Assembly: GCA_002405515.1 (NCBI GenBank)
Contig: DHLZ01000245.1
Location: 296-8,651, forward strand
Direction of reading: 5' to 3'
Length of the DNA: 8,356 bases
Source: Planctomycetaceae bacterium UBA4655
GTDB lineage: Bacteria > Planctomycetota > Planctomycetia > Pirellulales > UBA1268
The stretch's first letter is position 1. Each line of letters begins with the position of its first letter. This document shows, piece by piece, positions 1 through 5,191 of this stretch. The translations under genes were made by a program, and so were the position numbers. The notes beneath the pieces were generated by a model that had not been told where the DNA came from, ran no database searches, and worked only from the letters and a program-made list of their open reading frames with translations.

Positions 1-1
1 G

Positions 2-205
2 GATGCAGGGCCGAGCGTCGAGATCGATGGCACTGAACTCCGCCGCCTGGGCGACCCGAGGGAGCGGCGGTACCTCTCGGCCTTCGGTGTTTCGGCGTCT
101 CGGGAAACCGCCTCCGGACTCCCAGGCCGCTCTCACCGAGGATCATCAGTGGCTCATCAGCACGGAAACCGTTGCGGAAGTGCCATTGGCCGGACTATCG
201 TCTAA
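2..205 (+). other. Unrecognised ORF open at left edge, running into IS91 end copy 1
   Basis: A frame open from the left edge ends at a TAA at 203-205. Its first ~26 codons (residues such as VEIDGTELRRLGDPRERRYL) could be the C-terminal part of a gene that starts outside the window. From about position 82 the reading frame is IS91-end repeat sequence shared with 1265-1390, so the natural C-terminus is missing. I do not recognise the family, and the frame may simply be open by chance in GC-rich DNA. Confidence 0.2.
82..199 (+). mobile_element. IS91-type element 3' end, copy 1
   Basis: This stretch matches the reverse complement of 1265-1385 almost base for base. Shared landmarks are GTGTTTCGGCGTCTCGGG, the TGATGAGCC-type tandem units (141-160 here), CCGTTGCGGAAGTGCCATT and finally GGACTATC (192-199). 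In copies 2 and 3 the same sequence lies downstream of an IS91-like transposase C-terminus, so by comparison this is the non-coding 3' end (the side carrying oriIS in IS91). No transposase coding sequence is recognisable here. Weak similarity to copy 2 may start at about 49. It points rightward, towards the nucleotidyltransferase genes. Confidence 0.7.
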
Positions 206-293
206 CGACAAGTTCATGGTCTTTCCAGTGGTCGAGGGCCGGCTCTTCATGCGCGGCTTCGACGGCATCCACTGCCATGACCTGCGGAATAAG
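206..293 (+). pseudogene. Remnant of the C-terminus of a PQQ-like beta-propeller repeat protein
   Basis: In frame 3 (from 207) the translation contains FPVVEGRLFMRGFDGIHCHDLR. This resembles the last blade of planctomycete PQQ-like/BamB-like propeller proteins, which typically read VVDGRLFxRGxDGxxCYDLR shortly before the stop. Here the frame does not stop, but a TAA lies one frame over (about 288-290), so the end may be frameshifted. Everything upstream is IS91-end sequence, suggesting that an insertion or rearrangement removed the body of the gene. The call rests on about 20 residues and family memory only. Confidence 0.35.
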
Positions 294-392
294 GAGTCGA
301 GGAGTCGCCCCATCGAATCGGCCGGGCTGTTTGTTGACGGCAATTCGCACGGCCCCGGCCAACGTGGGGGGAGTGGTTCGTCTCCGTGTAGA

Positions 393-608
393 ATGCTGGG
401 TGTGATCAAAAATACCGATACATACCGCCGCGAGTCGGAACTGGAACGCTGGGAACTCCTGCGGCAGATGTCGCCCGAGGAGTCGATTGCCATCGGCGAG
501 GCCCTGCTGACGTCGGAGATTCTCGCTCTGGCCGATTTTCCCGACGACGATCAACCGCAAAGCCTCGCGATATCGCTTGGCATCGCTCCGCAGGCCGTCC
601 GCACCTGA
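393..608 (+). CDS. Small hypothetical protein, partner of the downstream nucleotidyltransferase
   Basis: A 71-residue acidic, probably helical protein containing YRRESELERWELLRQMSPEE and a DFPDDDQPQSLAISLGI segment. I do not recognise a named domain. It ends 13 bases before the nucleotidyltransferase start on the same strand, so the two are probably cotranscribed. Such small proteins paired with DUF6036-type nucleotidyltransferases suggest a two-component toxin-antitoxin-like or defence module, but which component would do what is unknown. The start is uncertain: ATG 393 overlaps a possible -10 hexamer (TAGAAT, 389-394), so GTG 402 on a leaderless message is an alternative. No convincing ribosome binding site precedes either. 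Confidence 0.6.
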   Translation: MLGVIKNTDTYRRESELERWELLRQMSPEESIAIGEALLTSEILALADFPDDDQPQSLAISLGIAPQAVRT

Positions 609-610
609 GG
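607..610 (+). promoter_or_regulatory. Possible ribosome binding site for the nucleotidyltransferase
   Basis: GAGG overlaps the stop codon of the small upstream gene and lies 11 bases before GTG 622. The spacing is long, so this is weak. An in-frame TGA at 616-618 means GTG 622 is the earliest possible start, which settles it. Confidence 0.35.
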
Positions 611-621
611 CTCATTGACCG

Positions 622-1203
622 GTGTCTGCGAACGAGTTCGATTCCTTTTGCCGTTTCGCCTTCAGATTTCTCGAAGACCAGGGCACTCGCTATCTGGTGG
701 TCGGTGGGCTGGCGATCGTCGTTGTCGGCGAGCCGCGTACAACCGCCGACGCCGATGCCATCATTTTCGTATCCACCACCGAGGCCGAGGCACTGATCCA
801 AGCGGCAGCCAAGGCCGGCTTCGACCTTCGCGAGGCAGTCGAGCGGGAGCGGCTGGCCCGCACCGGAACGATACGCTTCCGCAAGGGGCGGTTTCAGATC
901 GACCTCATCACGGCCTCCTTACCCTTCGAAGAAGCCGCACATGCGCGAGCCAGCTGGCACGACCTCTTCGGAGTGCGCTTGCCCTTCCCCAGCCCAGAGG
1001 ATCTGATCCTCCTGAAGATTTTGGCGGGCCGGGAGAAGGATATGCTCGACGCAACCGGCATCGCGAGGCGTCATCACGGCCATCTCGATATCGCTTACCT
1101 GGAGCGCACGCTGCTCCCAATCTGTGATGCCGCCGAAGACGCGTCTCTCTGGGGTCGCCTGCAACGCGTGCTCGGTCAGGCTATAAACCCGCTGCACGAA
1201 TAG
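622..1203 (+). CDS. Nucleotidyltransferase, DUF6036/AbiEii-like
   Basis: A 193-residue protein with a polymerase-beta-like nucleotidyltransferase fold signature. It shows YLVVGGLAIVVVGEPRTTADAD at about 24-45, giving the glycine pair and the paired acids D43 and D45. A likely third metal-binding acid is D94 in FQIDLI. The C-terminal half carries PSPEDLILLKILAGREKD (123-140), the motif typical of DUF6036 and AbiEii-like proteins. All key acidic residues are present, so it may be active. Known members transfer nucleotides onto RNA or protein and serve as toxins or antitoxins (AbiE, MNT/HEPN), but no HEPN or AbiEi partner is visible, only the small gene just upstream. The start is GTG. The gene lies between inverted IS91-type ends, consistent with an accessory module. 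Confidence 0.8.
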   Translation: MSANEFDSFCRFAFRFLEDQGTRYLVVGGLAIVVVGEPRTTADADAIIFVSTTEAEALIQAAAKAGFDLREAVERERLARTGTIRFRKGRFQIDLITASLPFEEAAHARASWHDLFGVRLPFPSPEDLILLKILAGREKDMLDATGIARRHHGHLDIAYLERTLLPICDAAEDASLWGRLQRVLGQAINPLHE

Positions 1204-1243
1204 CCGGCCGCTGCCGCCATCTTGTCAAAGACCGCATGGAAGG

Positions 1244-1258
1244 CACCGGCAAGCGGTG
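1244..1258. other. Short perfect hairpin after the nucleotidyltransferase gene
   Basis: CACCG-GCAAG-CGGTG forms a five-base-pair stem with a five-base loop, 41 bases past the stop of the nucleotidyltransferase and 6 bases outside the GGACTATC border of IS91 end copy 2. There is no T-run, so it is not a classical terminator. It could act with Rho, belong to the element end, or be chance. Confidence 0.25.
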
Positions 1259-1264
1259 ACGAAG

Positions 1265-1592
1265 GATAGTCCGAATGGCACTTCCGCAACGGTTTCCGGG
1301 CTGATGAGCCACTGATGAGCCACTGATGAGCCTCGGTGAGAGCGGTCCGGGAGTCCGGAGGCGGTTTCCCGAGACGCCGAAACACCGCTCACGCCCCGCT
1401 GCGATGGCGATTTTCTCGCCTCGGCGCAGACCGTCTCCCGGGTCGCCCATCCGGGGCCTTGATGCCTCGCGTCCGACACCGGTCAGAGGCTGTGGATGTC
1501 GATCACGGGCAGCTCGTCGGGCGACACCTGAACCGCTGCGCGGTCATCATGAGCCTGGACGCGCTCGCCCCAATCCGTGGGCGGGCAGCGGC
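1265..1592 (-). mobile_element. IS91-type element 3' fragment, copy 2 (transposase C-terminus plus end)
   Basis: On the minus strand the piece opens with an IS91-like transposase C-terminus: PTDWGERVQAHDDR followed by ELPVIDIHSL and a TGA stop at 1483-1485. About 210 bases of non-coding end follow, homologous to copies 1 and 3, closing with GGACTATC (reverse complement at 1265-1272). It holds three CTGATGAGCCA-type units (1301-1332). The rest of the transposase is absent. On its upstream side it is joined directly to the 3' end of the Fic gene at about 1592. With copy 1 it flanks the nucleotidyltransferase pair in inverted orientation, both 3' ends facing inwards. Confidence 0.8.
1301..1332 (+). 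repeat. 11-base tandem repeat inside IS91 end copy 2
   Basis: CTGATGAGCCA occurs twice in a row, followed by CTGATGAGCC. The equivalent place in copy 1 (141-160) has two units and in copy 3 (about 2851-2872) two degenerate units, so the number varies between copies. Confidence 0.85.
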
Positions 1593-2317
1593 CCGGGAAA
1601 CAGGCCCGGCAGCCAGTGGTGGGCCAACTTCACGGGGAAACCAAGGCGCAGCCGGGACCGCGGCGAATCCGACATGAGGGCTCCCTGGGCAAGCAACGCC
1701 GAAGTCACCCGCCGCGCGGTACGTTCGCTTGTTCCCAACAAGTTTTCGATGTCGCCGCGTTCAAGTTCCCCGCGAATCATCACCGCCTCGAGCAGGCGAT
1801 CGGACCGCGCAACGAGTCTTCCCGCCGCGACTTCTTCATCTGCCCAGCGAATCACCCGACCGACAAATGACGTGGGCTGAATGAGCTGCTGCATGAATGT
1901 CACTTGATCCACGCAGATGTCCAGGAAGAAATCGATGAAACCGGCGAGGGCCTCCTCGCTCAAGGCACCACGACCGTCGAGGTCGCCGTGGCGGTGCTGA
2001 TCACAATCTTCCAGGCGGTCTTTATAGGCGGACTCATTGCGGGCGAGCCCGCGGGCTATCGACCAGATTCCGCTCGTGCCCATGGAATCCCGGAGCATCG
2101 CGTACGACATCAGTCTTGCGACGCGGCCATTTCCATCGGCGAACGGATGAATCCAGAGCAGCCGATGGTGAGCAGCCGCCGCCGCGAGGATGGTGTCGAG
2201 TTTCCCGAGTCTGGCGTAGACCGCCTCGAAACGATTCATGAACCTCGACACGGCGCCGGGACTCACCGCATGGTGCCGGCCAACGGCCACATCCGACTCT
2301 CGCCATCGGCCCGGCAC
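1547..2317 (-). CDS. Fic protein, catalytic half (split gene; C-terminus runs into IS91 sequence)
   Basis: A 256-residue frame carrying the complete Fic catalytic motif HPFADGNGRVAR (about 2149-2114), which in Fic AMP-transferases holds the catalytic histidine and the phosphate-binding loop. A winged-helix-like C-terminal part follows (RGELERGDIENLLGTSERTA), as in many long Fic proteins. The N-terminal half, with the inhibitory helix, is encoded just upstream in another frame (2317-2679). The upstream TAG and this frame's GTG overlap by one base (TAGTG). A single missing base there explains the split. Native Fic sequence ends at about LPGLFPG (near 1593); the last 15 or so residues are translated IS91 copy 2 sequence in the wrong frame. 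It may be a pseudogene, or a separately translated catalytic domain freed from inhibition. Confidence 0.75.
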   Translation of the reverse strand: MPGRWRESDVAVGRHHAVSPGAVSRFMNRFEAVYARLGKLDTILAAAAAHHRLLWIHPFADGNGRVARLMSYAMLRDSMGTSGIWSIARGLARNESAYKDRLEDCDQHRHGDLDGRGALSEEALAGFIDFFLDICVDQVTFMQQLIQPTSFVGRVIRWADEEVAAGRLVARSDRLLEAVMIRGELERGDIENLLGTSERTARRVTSALLAQGALMSDSPRSRLRLGFPVKLAHHWLPGLFPGPLPAHGLGRARPGS

Positions 2318-2679
2318 TACTCGATGACGTGTGTGCCCGTATCGGGATTCTCGACCGTGAGCAGCGACTCCGGCAGATCCTCGCAGAATCGCCTGTGAAT
2401 CTCGCGGACACCATCAGCGGTTGCCGCACGTCCCTTCAGTCCTCCTGCATCGATCCAGGATTGCACGGCAATATGCGACCGGGCTTCGAGTTGAAGATCG
2501 CGTTTCCTGGGCTCGTTGCTGTAGTCCGCACGGAGGGCCCGTTCGATATCCACGGGGTGCGTGTCGTGGCCCTCGATGAGGTTGCTGTAGTAGCAGTTCA
2601 TCGAGCGGACGAGGTCGGCGAGTCCCGCTGCACTGCCCTTCGGCAGGCTTTGGTCGAGCCGAGTCGAGGCGGCGACCAA
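2317..2679 (-). CDS. Fic protein, N-terminal half with inhibitory motif (split gene)
   Basis: A 120-residue frame homologous to the N-terminal region of class II Fic proteins: LADLVRSMNCYYSNLIEGHD, then HPVDIERAL and LQLEARSHIAVQSWID. SNLIEG (about 2586-2569) fits the (S/T)xxxE(G/N) inhibitory helix, whose glutamate blocks ATP binding in autoinhibited Fic enzymes. The frame stops at TAG 2317-2319 just after NPDTGTHVIE, where intact relatives continue into VPG and the catalytic core. TTG 2679 is the best start: AGGA lies seven bases upstream and no in-frame ATG exists back to the stop at 2728-2730. It is either the 5' part of a frameshifted pseudogene or a stand-alone inhibitor peptide. Confidence 0.7.
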   Translation of the reverse strand: MVAASTRLDQSLPKGSAAGLADLVRSMNCYYSNLIEGHDTHPVDIERALRADYSNEPRKRDLQLEARSHIAVQSWIDAGGLKGRAATADGVREIHRRFCEDLPESLLTVENPDTGTHVIE

Positions 2680-2738
2680 TTCTCGATCCTGGCCGCTTTC
2701 CTGGCCGATTTTCGGAATATGCTTTCGCTACAGAAGTC

Positions 2739-2747
2739 CATTCTACA
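2739..2747 (-). promoter_or_regulatory. Possible -10 element upstream of the Fic gene
   Basis: TGTAGAATG on the minus strand contains TAGAAT, a good sigma70 -10 match, and would start transcription about 55 bases before TTG 2679. No convincing -35 is present. The identical nonamer occurs at 387-395 before the other accessory module. Confidence 0.3.
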
Positions 2748-2809
2748 TAGGCATTTGCGAACTTGCGCGGCCGTCGGAGAGGCTATCCCGTGGCCGTTTT
2801 TTTGGTCGG

Positions 2810-3312
2810 ATAAAGGACGGCCCCATCAATGACACTTCGGCAACGGTCTTCCGGCTGATGAGCGACTCGTGAGGCTCGGGAGGAGCGGCCCGGGCGTCCG
2901 GAGTGGGTTTCTCGAAACGCCCCGCACCCGCTTGCGTGGCGTTTTCCTCGCGTCTGTGTAGCCCACGTCCCAGGTCGCCGTTCCCGGGGCTTCGGCAGCT
3001 CGCGTCCGGCACCGGTCAGAGGCTGGAGATGTCGATCGCGGGCAGATCGTCTATCCGTCGCTTGAATCGCGTCGCGGTCGTCATGGACCTGCACGAGTTC
3101 GCCCCAGTCGGTGGGCGGCCCACGAGCGGTAGAGGCAGGCTCGCGTTGCTTGCCGACGTTCTCGATCACGATCGCCGTGACGGCCCGCCTGAGCGTGTGG
3201 TTCGGTGCAAACACTCCGTGATACCTGTGCCGGTGCTTCCGCGGCGGCGGGCCGAGATCGGCGAGCCGGTCAAAACTCAAACGGCGAGAGCTCGACAACG
3301 CCGTTTGGCCCC
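2810..3312 (-). mobile_element. IS91-type element fragment, copy 3 (internally deleted transposase 3' part plus end)
   Basis: The longest of the three 3' fragments. On the minus strand it begins with GVVELSPFEF (to about 3270). After a frame break it reads DRLADLGPPPRKHRHRYHG and VFAPNH, the hallmark of IS91-family transposases. NVGKQREP then jumps straight to GPPTDWGELVQVHDDRD, so the zinc-ribbon region that normally lies between is missing. A second frame change precedes the terminal DDLPAIDISSL and a TGA at 3016-3018. The non-coding end, similar to copies 1 and 2, runs to about 2810. The upstream side is joined to trpS sequence at about 3312. The transposase piece is dead; an earlier one-ended insertion followed by deletion is a reasonable history. 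Confidence 0.8.
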
Positions 3313-3730
3313 CGGGGTGACGGAGCTGAGCTGGCTGTTGATGACAGTCTGCCCGATGGGCCTGCTCGAGCGGTGCCACGCCTACAAGCAAGGACAAGAA
3401 GACCCGCGGGCTGCCGGCCGACGCGGGGCTGTTCACCTATCCCGTGCTCATGGCCGCCGACATTCTCGCGTACGACGCCACCGTCGTGCCCGTGGGCGAG
3501 GACCAGGTGCAGCACATCGAGGTCTGCCTCGACCTGGCCGGCACGTTCAACCACCTCTACGGCGAGGTGTTCACCTTGCCCAGGCCGCGGCTCGTGGAGG
3601 GGGGTGCCAAGGTGCCCGGCCCCGACGGGCAGAAGATGAGCAAGAGCTGCGAGAACACGACCGAGGTCTTCGAAGAGCCGAACGACGACCATCTCTACCA
3701 GCTCTACGCCCTGCTCGCTCCCGAGGCCGA
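3312..3730 (+). pseudogene. trpS: Tryptophanyl-tRNA synthetase remnant (5'-truncated, frameshifted)
   Basis: Translation gives VTELSWLLMTVCPMGLLERC, then LPADAGLFTYPVLMAADILA, VGEDQVQHIEV, a FNHLYGEVF segment and DGQKMSKSCENT. These are consecutive conserved stretches of bacterial TrpS, including the KMSKS loop that helps bind ATP. The N-terminal third, with the HIGH motif, is absent and replaced by IS91 copy 3. After HAYK four extra bases (CAAG tandem, around 3389-3396) shift the frame. After FEEP the text jumps to NDDHLYQLYALLAPEAD, which looks like a later TrpS segment, so about 20 residues of the usual linker seem deleted. It is then joined to acpS. Not functional as aminoacyl-tRNA synthetase; an intact copy must exist elsewhere. 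Confidence 0.85.
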
Positions 3731-3996
3731 CCGGCTGCGGATGGCCACGCAGCACTTCGCCGGCCGCTGGGCGGCGAAGGAGGCGGTGCTCAAGGCCCTG
3801 GGCACGGGCTGGCGGAAGGGGATCTCGTGGCGGGACATCGAGGTCCGCAACGGCCCCGGCGGCCGCCCGCAGGCGTTCCTCGCCGGGGGCACGCAGGAGA
3901 TCGCGGAGGCGGTGGGCATCCGCTGCATCCTCGTGAGCATCTCCCACTGCCGCTCGCACGCCACGGCCTACGCCACGGCCTACGCCGCGGCCCTCG
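3731..3996 (+). pseudogene. acpS: Holo-ACP synthase remnant (5'-truncated), fused in frame behind trpS
   Basis: In the same frame as the trpS remnant the translation becomes MATQHFAGRWAAKEAVLKAL, then GISWRDIEVRN and ILVSISHCRSHATAYAT. These match the middle and C-terminal parts of AcpS, the enzyme that attaches phosphopantetheine to acyl carrier protein. The WAAKEA motif with its metal-binding glutamate is present, but the N-terminal strand with the other metal ligand (GxDIVE) is missing. The end is odd: a 12-base tandem duplication (TAYATAY, about 3959-3982) and no in-frame stop, so the frame reads on across the sigma factor gene. The junction with trpS lies at about 3730. Confidence 0.8.
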
Positions 3997-4066
3997 ACGA
4001 GGTGCCGAGCACGGTCATGGCCGATCCCCCCTGGCTGTGGCGGGGCAGCGACGGCTACCGGGGTAG

Positions 4067-4075
4067 TGAACTTTT
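4067..4075 (+). promoter_or_regulatory. Candidate ECF-type -35 element before the sigma factor gene
   Basis: TGAACTTTT, with the GAAC core common in ECF-sigma -35 elements, lies about 60 bases upstream of ATG 4130. Autoregulation is usual for ECF operons. No clear CGTC-like -10 follows at the right distance (CGAC at 4087-4090 is the nearest), so this is tentative. Confidence 0.25.
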
Positions 4076-4129
4076 CGGGCGGTGGGCGACACTTCTTCCA
4101 GTCCCCCGTCCGCTTTGCTGTAGCCCGGC

Positions 4130-4615
4130 ATGTGCCCCGACCAAAACGCCGAGATCGCCGGCACGTTTCACGACTGCCACGCCGAACTGGTGGCGTTTTT
4201 CGCCCGCCAGCATCCGGATGCCGACGCCGCCGCAGATCTGGCTTCCGAATCGGTGCTCCAACTGCTGCGGAAGCTGGCCGCCGGCATCCGGCCGGGGTCG
4301 ATGCGGGCCTATCTCTTCGGCATCGCGAAGAACGTCGGCATGGCCGCCCGCCGGCAGCGGGCCCGTGGGCCCGCTGCCGTGGACTCGACGACCCTCGCCG
4401 CGGTCGCGGCCCCGGCCACTCGAGACCCCGTCGCCGCCGCCCGCGACCTGCTCGCCGGCCTGCCGGCTCGGCAGCGAGAGGTGCTCGATCTGCGGTTCGT
4501 GGCCGGCCTGTCGTACGCCGAGATCGCGGCGCGGCTCGACATTCCGCTGGGCACCGTCCGCTCACGCATCCACCATGCCGTGGCCCTGCTGCGGTCGCAG
4601 GTGTCACCCGACTGA
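4130..4615 (+). CDS. RNA polymerase sigma factor, ECF family
   Basis: A 161-residue protein with the two-domain ECF layout. Region 2 (about 12-75) contains ADAAADLASESVLQLLRKL and a YLFGIAKNVGMAARRQRAR stretch fitting regions 2.3-2.4. After an alanine-rich linker, region 4 (about 107-155) reads LPARQREVLDLRF, GLSYAEIAARLDIPLGTVRS, the helix-turn-helix that contacts the -35. It would direct polymerase to its own regulon. ATG 4130 lacks a strong ribosome binding site but is the only start that keeps region 2 complete. The next gene begins 55 bases downstream and encodes a membrane protein in the position normally held by an anti-sigma factor. Confidence 0.93.
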   Translation: MCPDQNAEIAGTFHDCHAELVAFFARQHPDADAAADLASESVLQLLRKLAAGIRPGSMRAYLFGIAKNVGMAARRQRARGPAAVDSTTLAAVAAPATRDPVAAARDLLAGLPARQREVLDLRFVAGLSYAEIAARLDIPLGTVRSRIHHAVALLRSQVSPD

Positions 4616-4659
4616 CGTCCGACGATTTTCTTTCGCGCACTTCCAACACACCATCGCCC

Positions 4660-4663
4660 GAGG
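4660..4663 (+). promoter_or_regulatory. Ribosome binding site of the membrane protein gene
   Basis: GAGG, seven bases before ATG 4671. It fixes the start of the second gene in the sigma operon, which otherwise sits inside a very long stop-free frame beginning in the trpS remnant. Confidence 0.6.
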
Positions 4664-4670
4664 ATCGATC

Positions 4671-5123
4671 ATGCCTGCCGCGCCCGAACCACAACACGGC
4701 CCCCGGATCAGCCGCGCGACCCTCCACTCGCTCGTCGTCGACGACGCCTGCGGGCAGCTCTCCGCGGACGTGGCTGAATTGCTGCACGCCTGGCTGGACT
4801 GCCATGCCGAAGACGCCCGCGAGGCGGACGGGATCCGTGCGGCCGTGAGCCTCGCCGGCTGGGCCTGCCGTGCGGCCGCTCCACCGGTCGTGGACTCGAC
4901 CCCGACGCCGGTCCGGCGGTTGCCGCGGCGACTGCCCGCGGCCGCGATGGCCGGGGCGCTGGCGGCGTCGATCGCGGTCGTGGTGGCGATGGCCTGGCGA
5001 CCACGGCCGGTGGAGCCCGAGCCGGCCGCCCAGCCACCAATCCAGTGGACGCGGTACGTGCTCGCCACCGATCAGGCGGGCCGGTACACGTTCCAGCCGG
5101 TCCGTCCCGGCGGCACGCCATGA
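4671..5123 (+). CDS. Putative anti-sigma factor, single-pass membrane protein
   Basis: A 150-residue protein. A cytoplasmic N-terminal part of about 85 residues (ISRATLHSLVVDDACGQLSA, LLHAWLDCHAEDAREADGIR) precedes a basic stretch (VRRLPRRLP) and one hydrophobic helix at about 90-109. A short proline-rich outer tail follows, ending QWTRYVLATDQAGRYTFQPV. Position behind an ECF sigma gene and topology suggest an anti-sigma factor. It lacks the HxxxCxxC zinc motif of typical ZAS anti-sigma factors; its cysteines (27, 44, 66) are spread out. The function is therefore inferred from context. Start is ATG with GAGG seven bases upstream. The lipoprotein gene follows after 68 bases. Confidence 0.7.
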   Translation: MPAAPEPQHGPRISRATLHSLVVDDACGQLSADVAELLHAWLDCHAEDAREADGIRAAVSLAGWACRAAAPPVVDSTPTPVRRLPRRLPAAAMAGALAASIAVVVAMAWRPRPVEPEPAAQPPIQWTRYVLATDQAGRYTFQPVRPGGTP

Positions 5124-5177
5124 GGGCGGGCGCTGCGCGATTCACGAGCCCGACGCCGCGGTCCAGCCGCTTCACTC

Positions 5178-5185
5178 AAGAGGAG
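5178..5185 (+). promoter_or_regulatory. Strong ribosome binding site of the lipoprotein gene
   Basis: AAGAGGAG, six bases before ATG 5192. It selects this start over upstream in-frame codons (the frame is open from 5045) and is supported by the lipoprotein signal peptide that follows directly. Confidence 0.8.
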
Positions 5186-5191
5186 TCTGCC

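Noticed and set aside
1..608. One 201-codon plus-strand gene from the left edge to the nucleotidyltransferase.
   Set aside because: It runs through IS91-end repeat sequence; only the last 71 codons form a coherent small protein.
1301..1332. Possible CRISPR-like or satellite array.
   Set aside because: Only three contiguous 11-base units without spacers, and the same block recurs inside each IS91 end.
1904..2398. Plus-strand open frame opposite the Fic gene.
   Set aside because: The minus strand carries the Fic catalytic motif; the plus frame has no motif.
2766..2803. Intrinsic terminator: T-run at 2797-2803 after GC-rich sequence.
   Set aside because: The stem is weak (GGCC matching only itself) and no plus-strand gene ends upstream of it; the Fic gene reads the other way.
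3270..4805. A 511-codon minus-strand open frame.
   Set aside because: Opposite strand of trpS/acpS remnants and sigma operon; composition is arginine- and proline-rich as expected of a shadow frame. Only its last ~12 codons (GVVELSPFEF) are real transposase sequence of copy 3.
3444..5123. A 559-codon open frame on the plus strand that could be taken as one large protein.
   Set aside because: It is a trpS remnant, an acpS remnant, an out-of-frame reading of the sigma gene and then the real membrane protein gene. GC-rich DNA lacks stops. The ribosome binding site at 4660 and ATG 4671 define the real gene.
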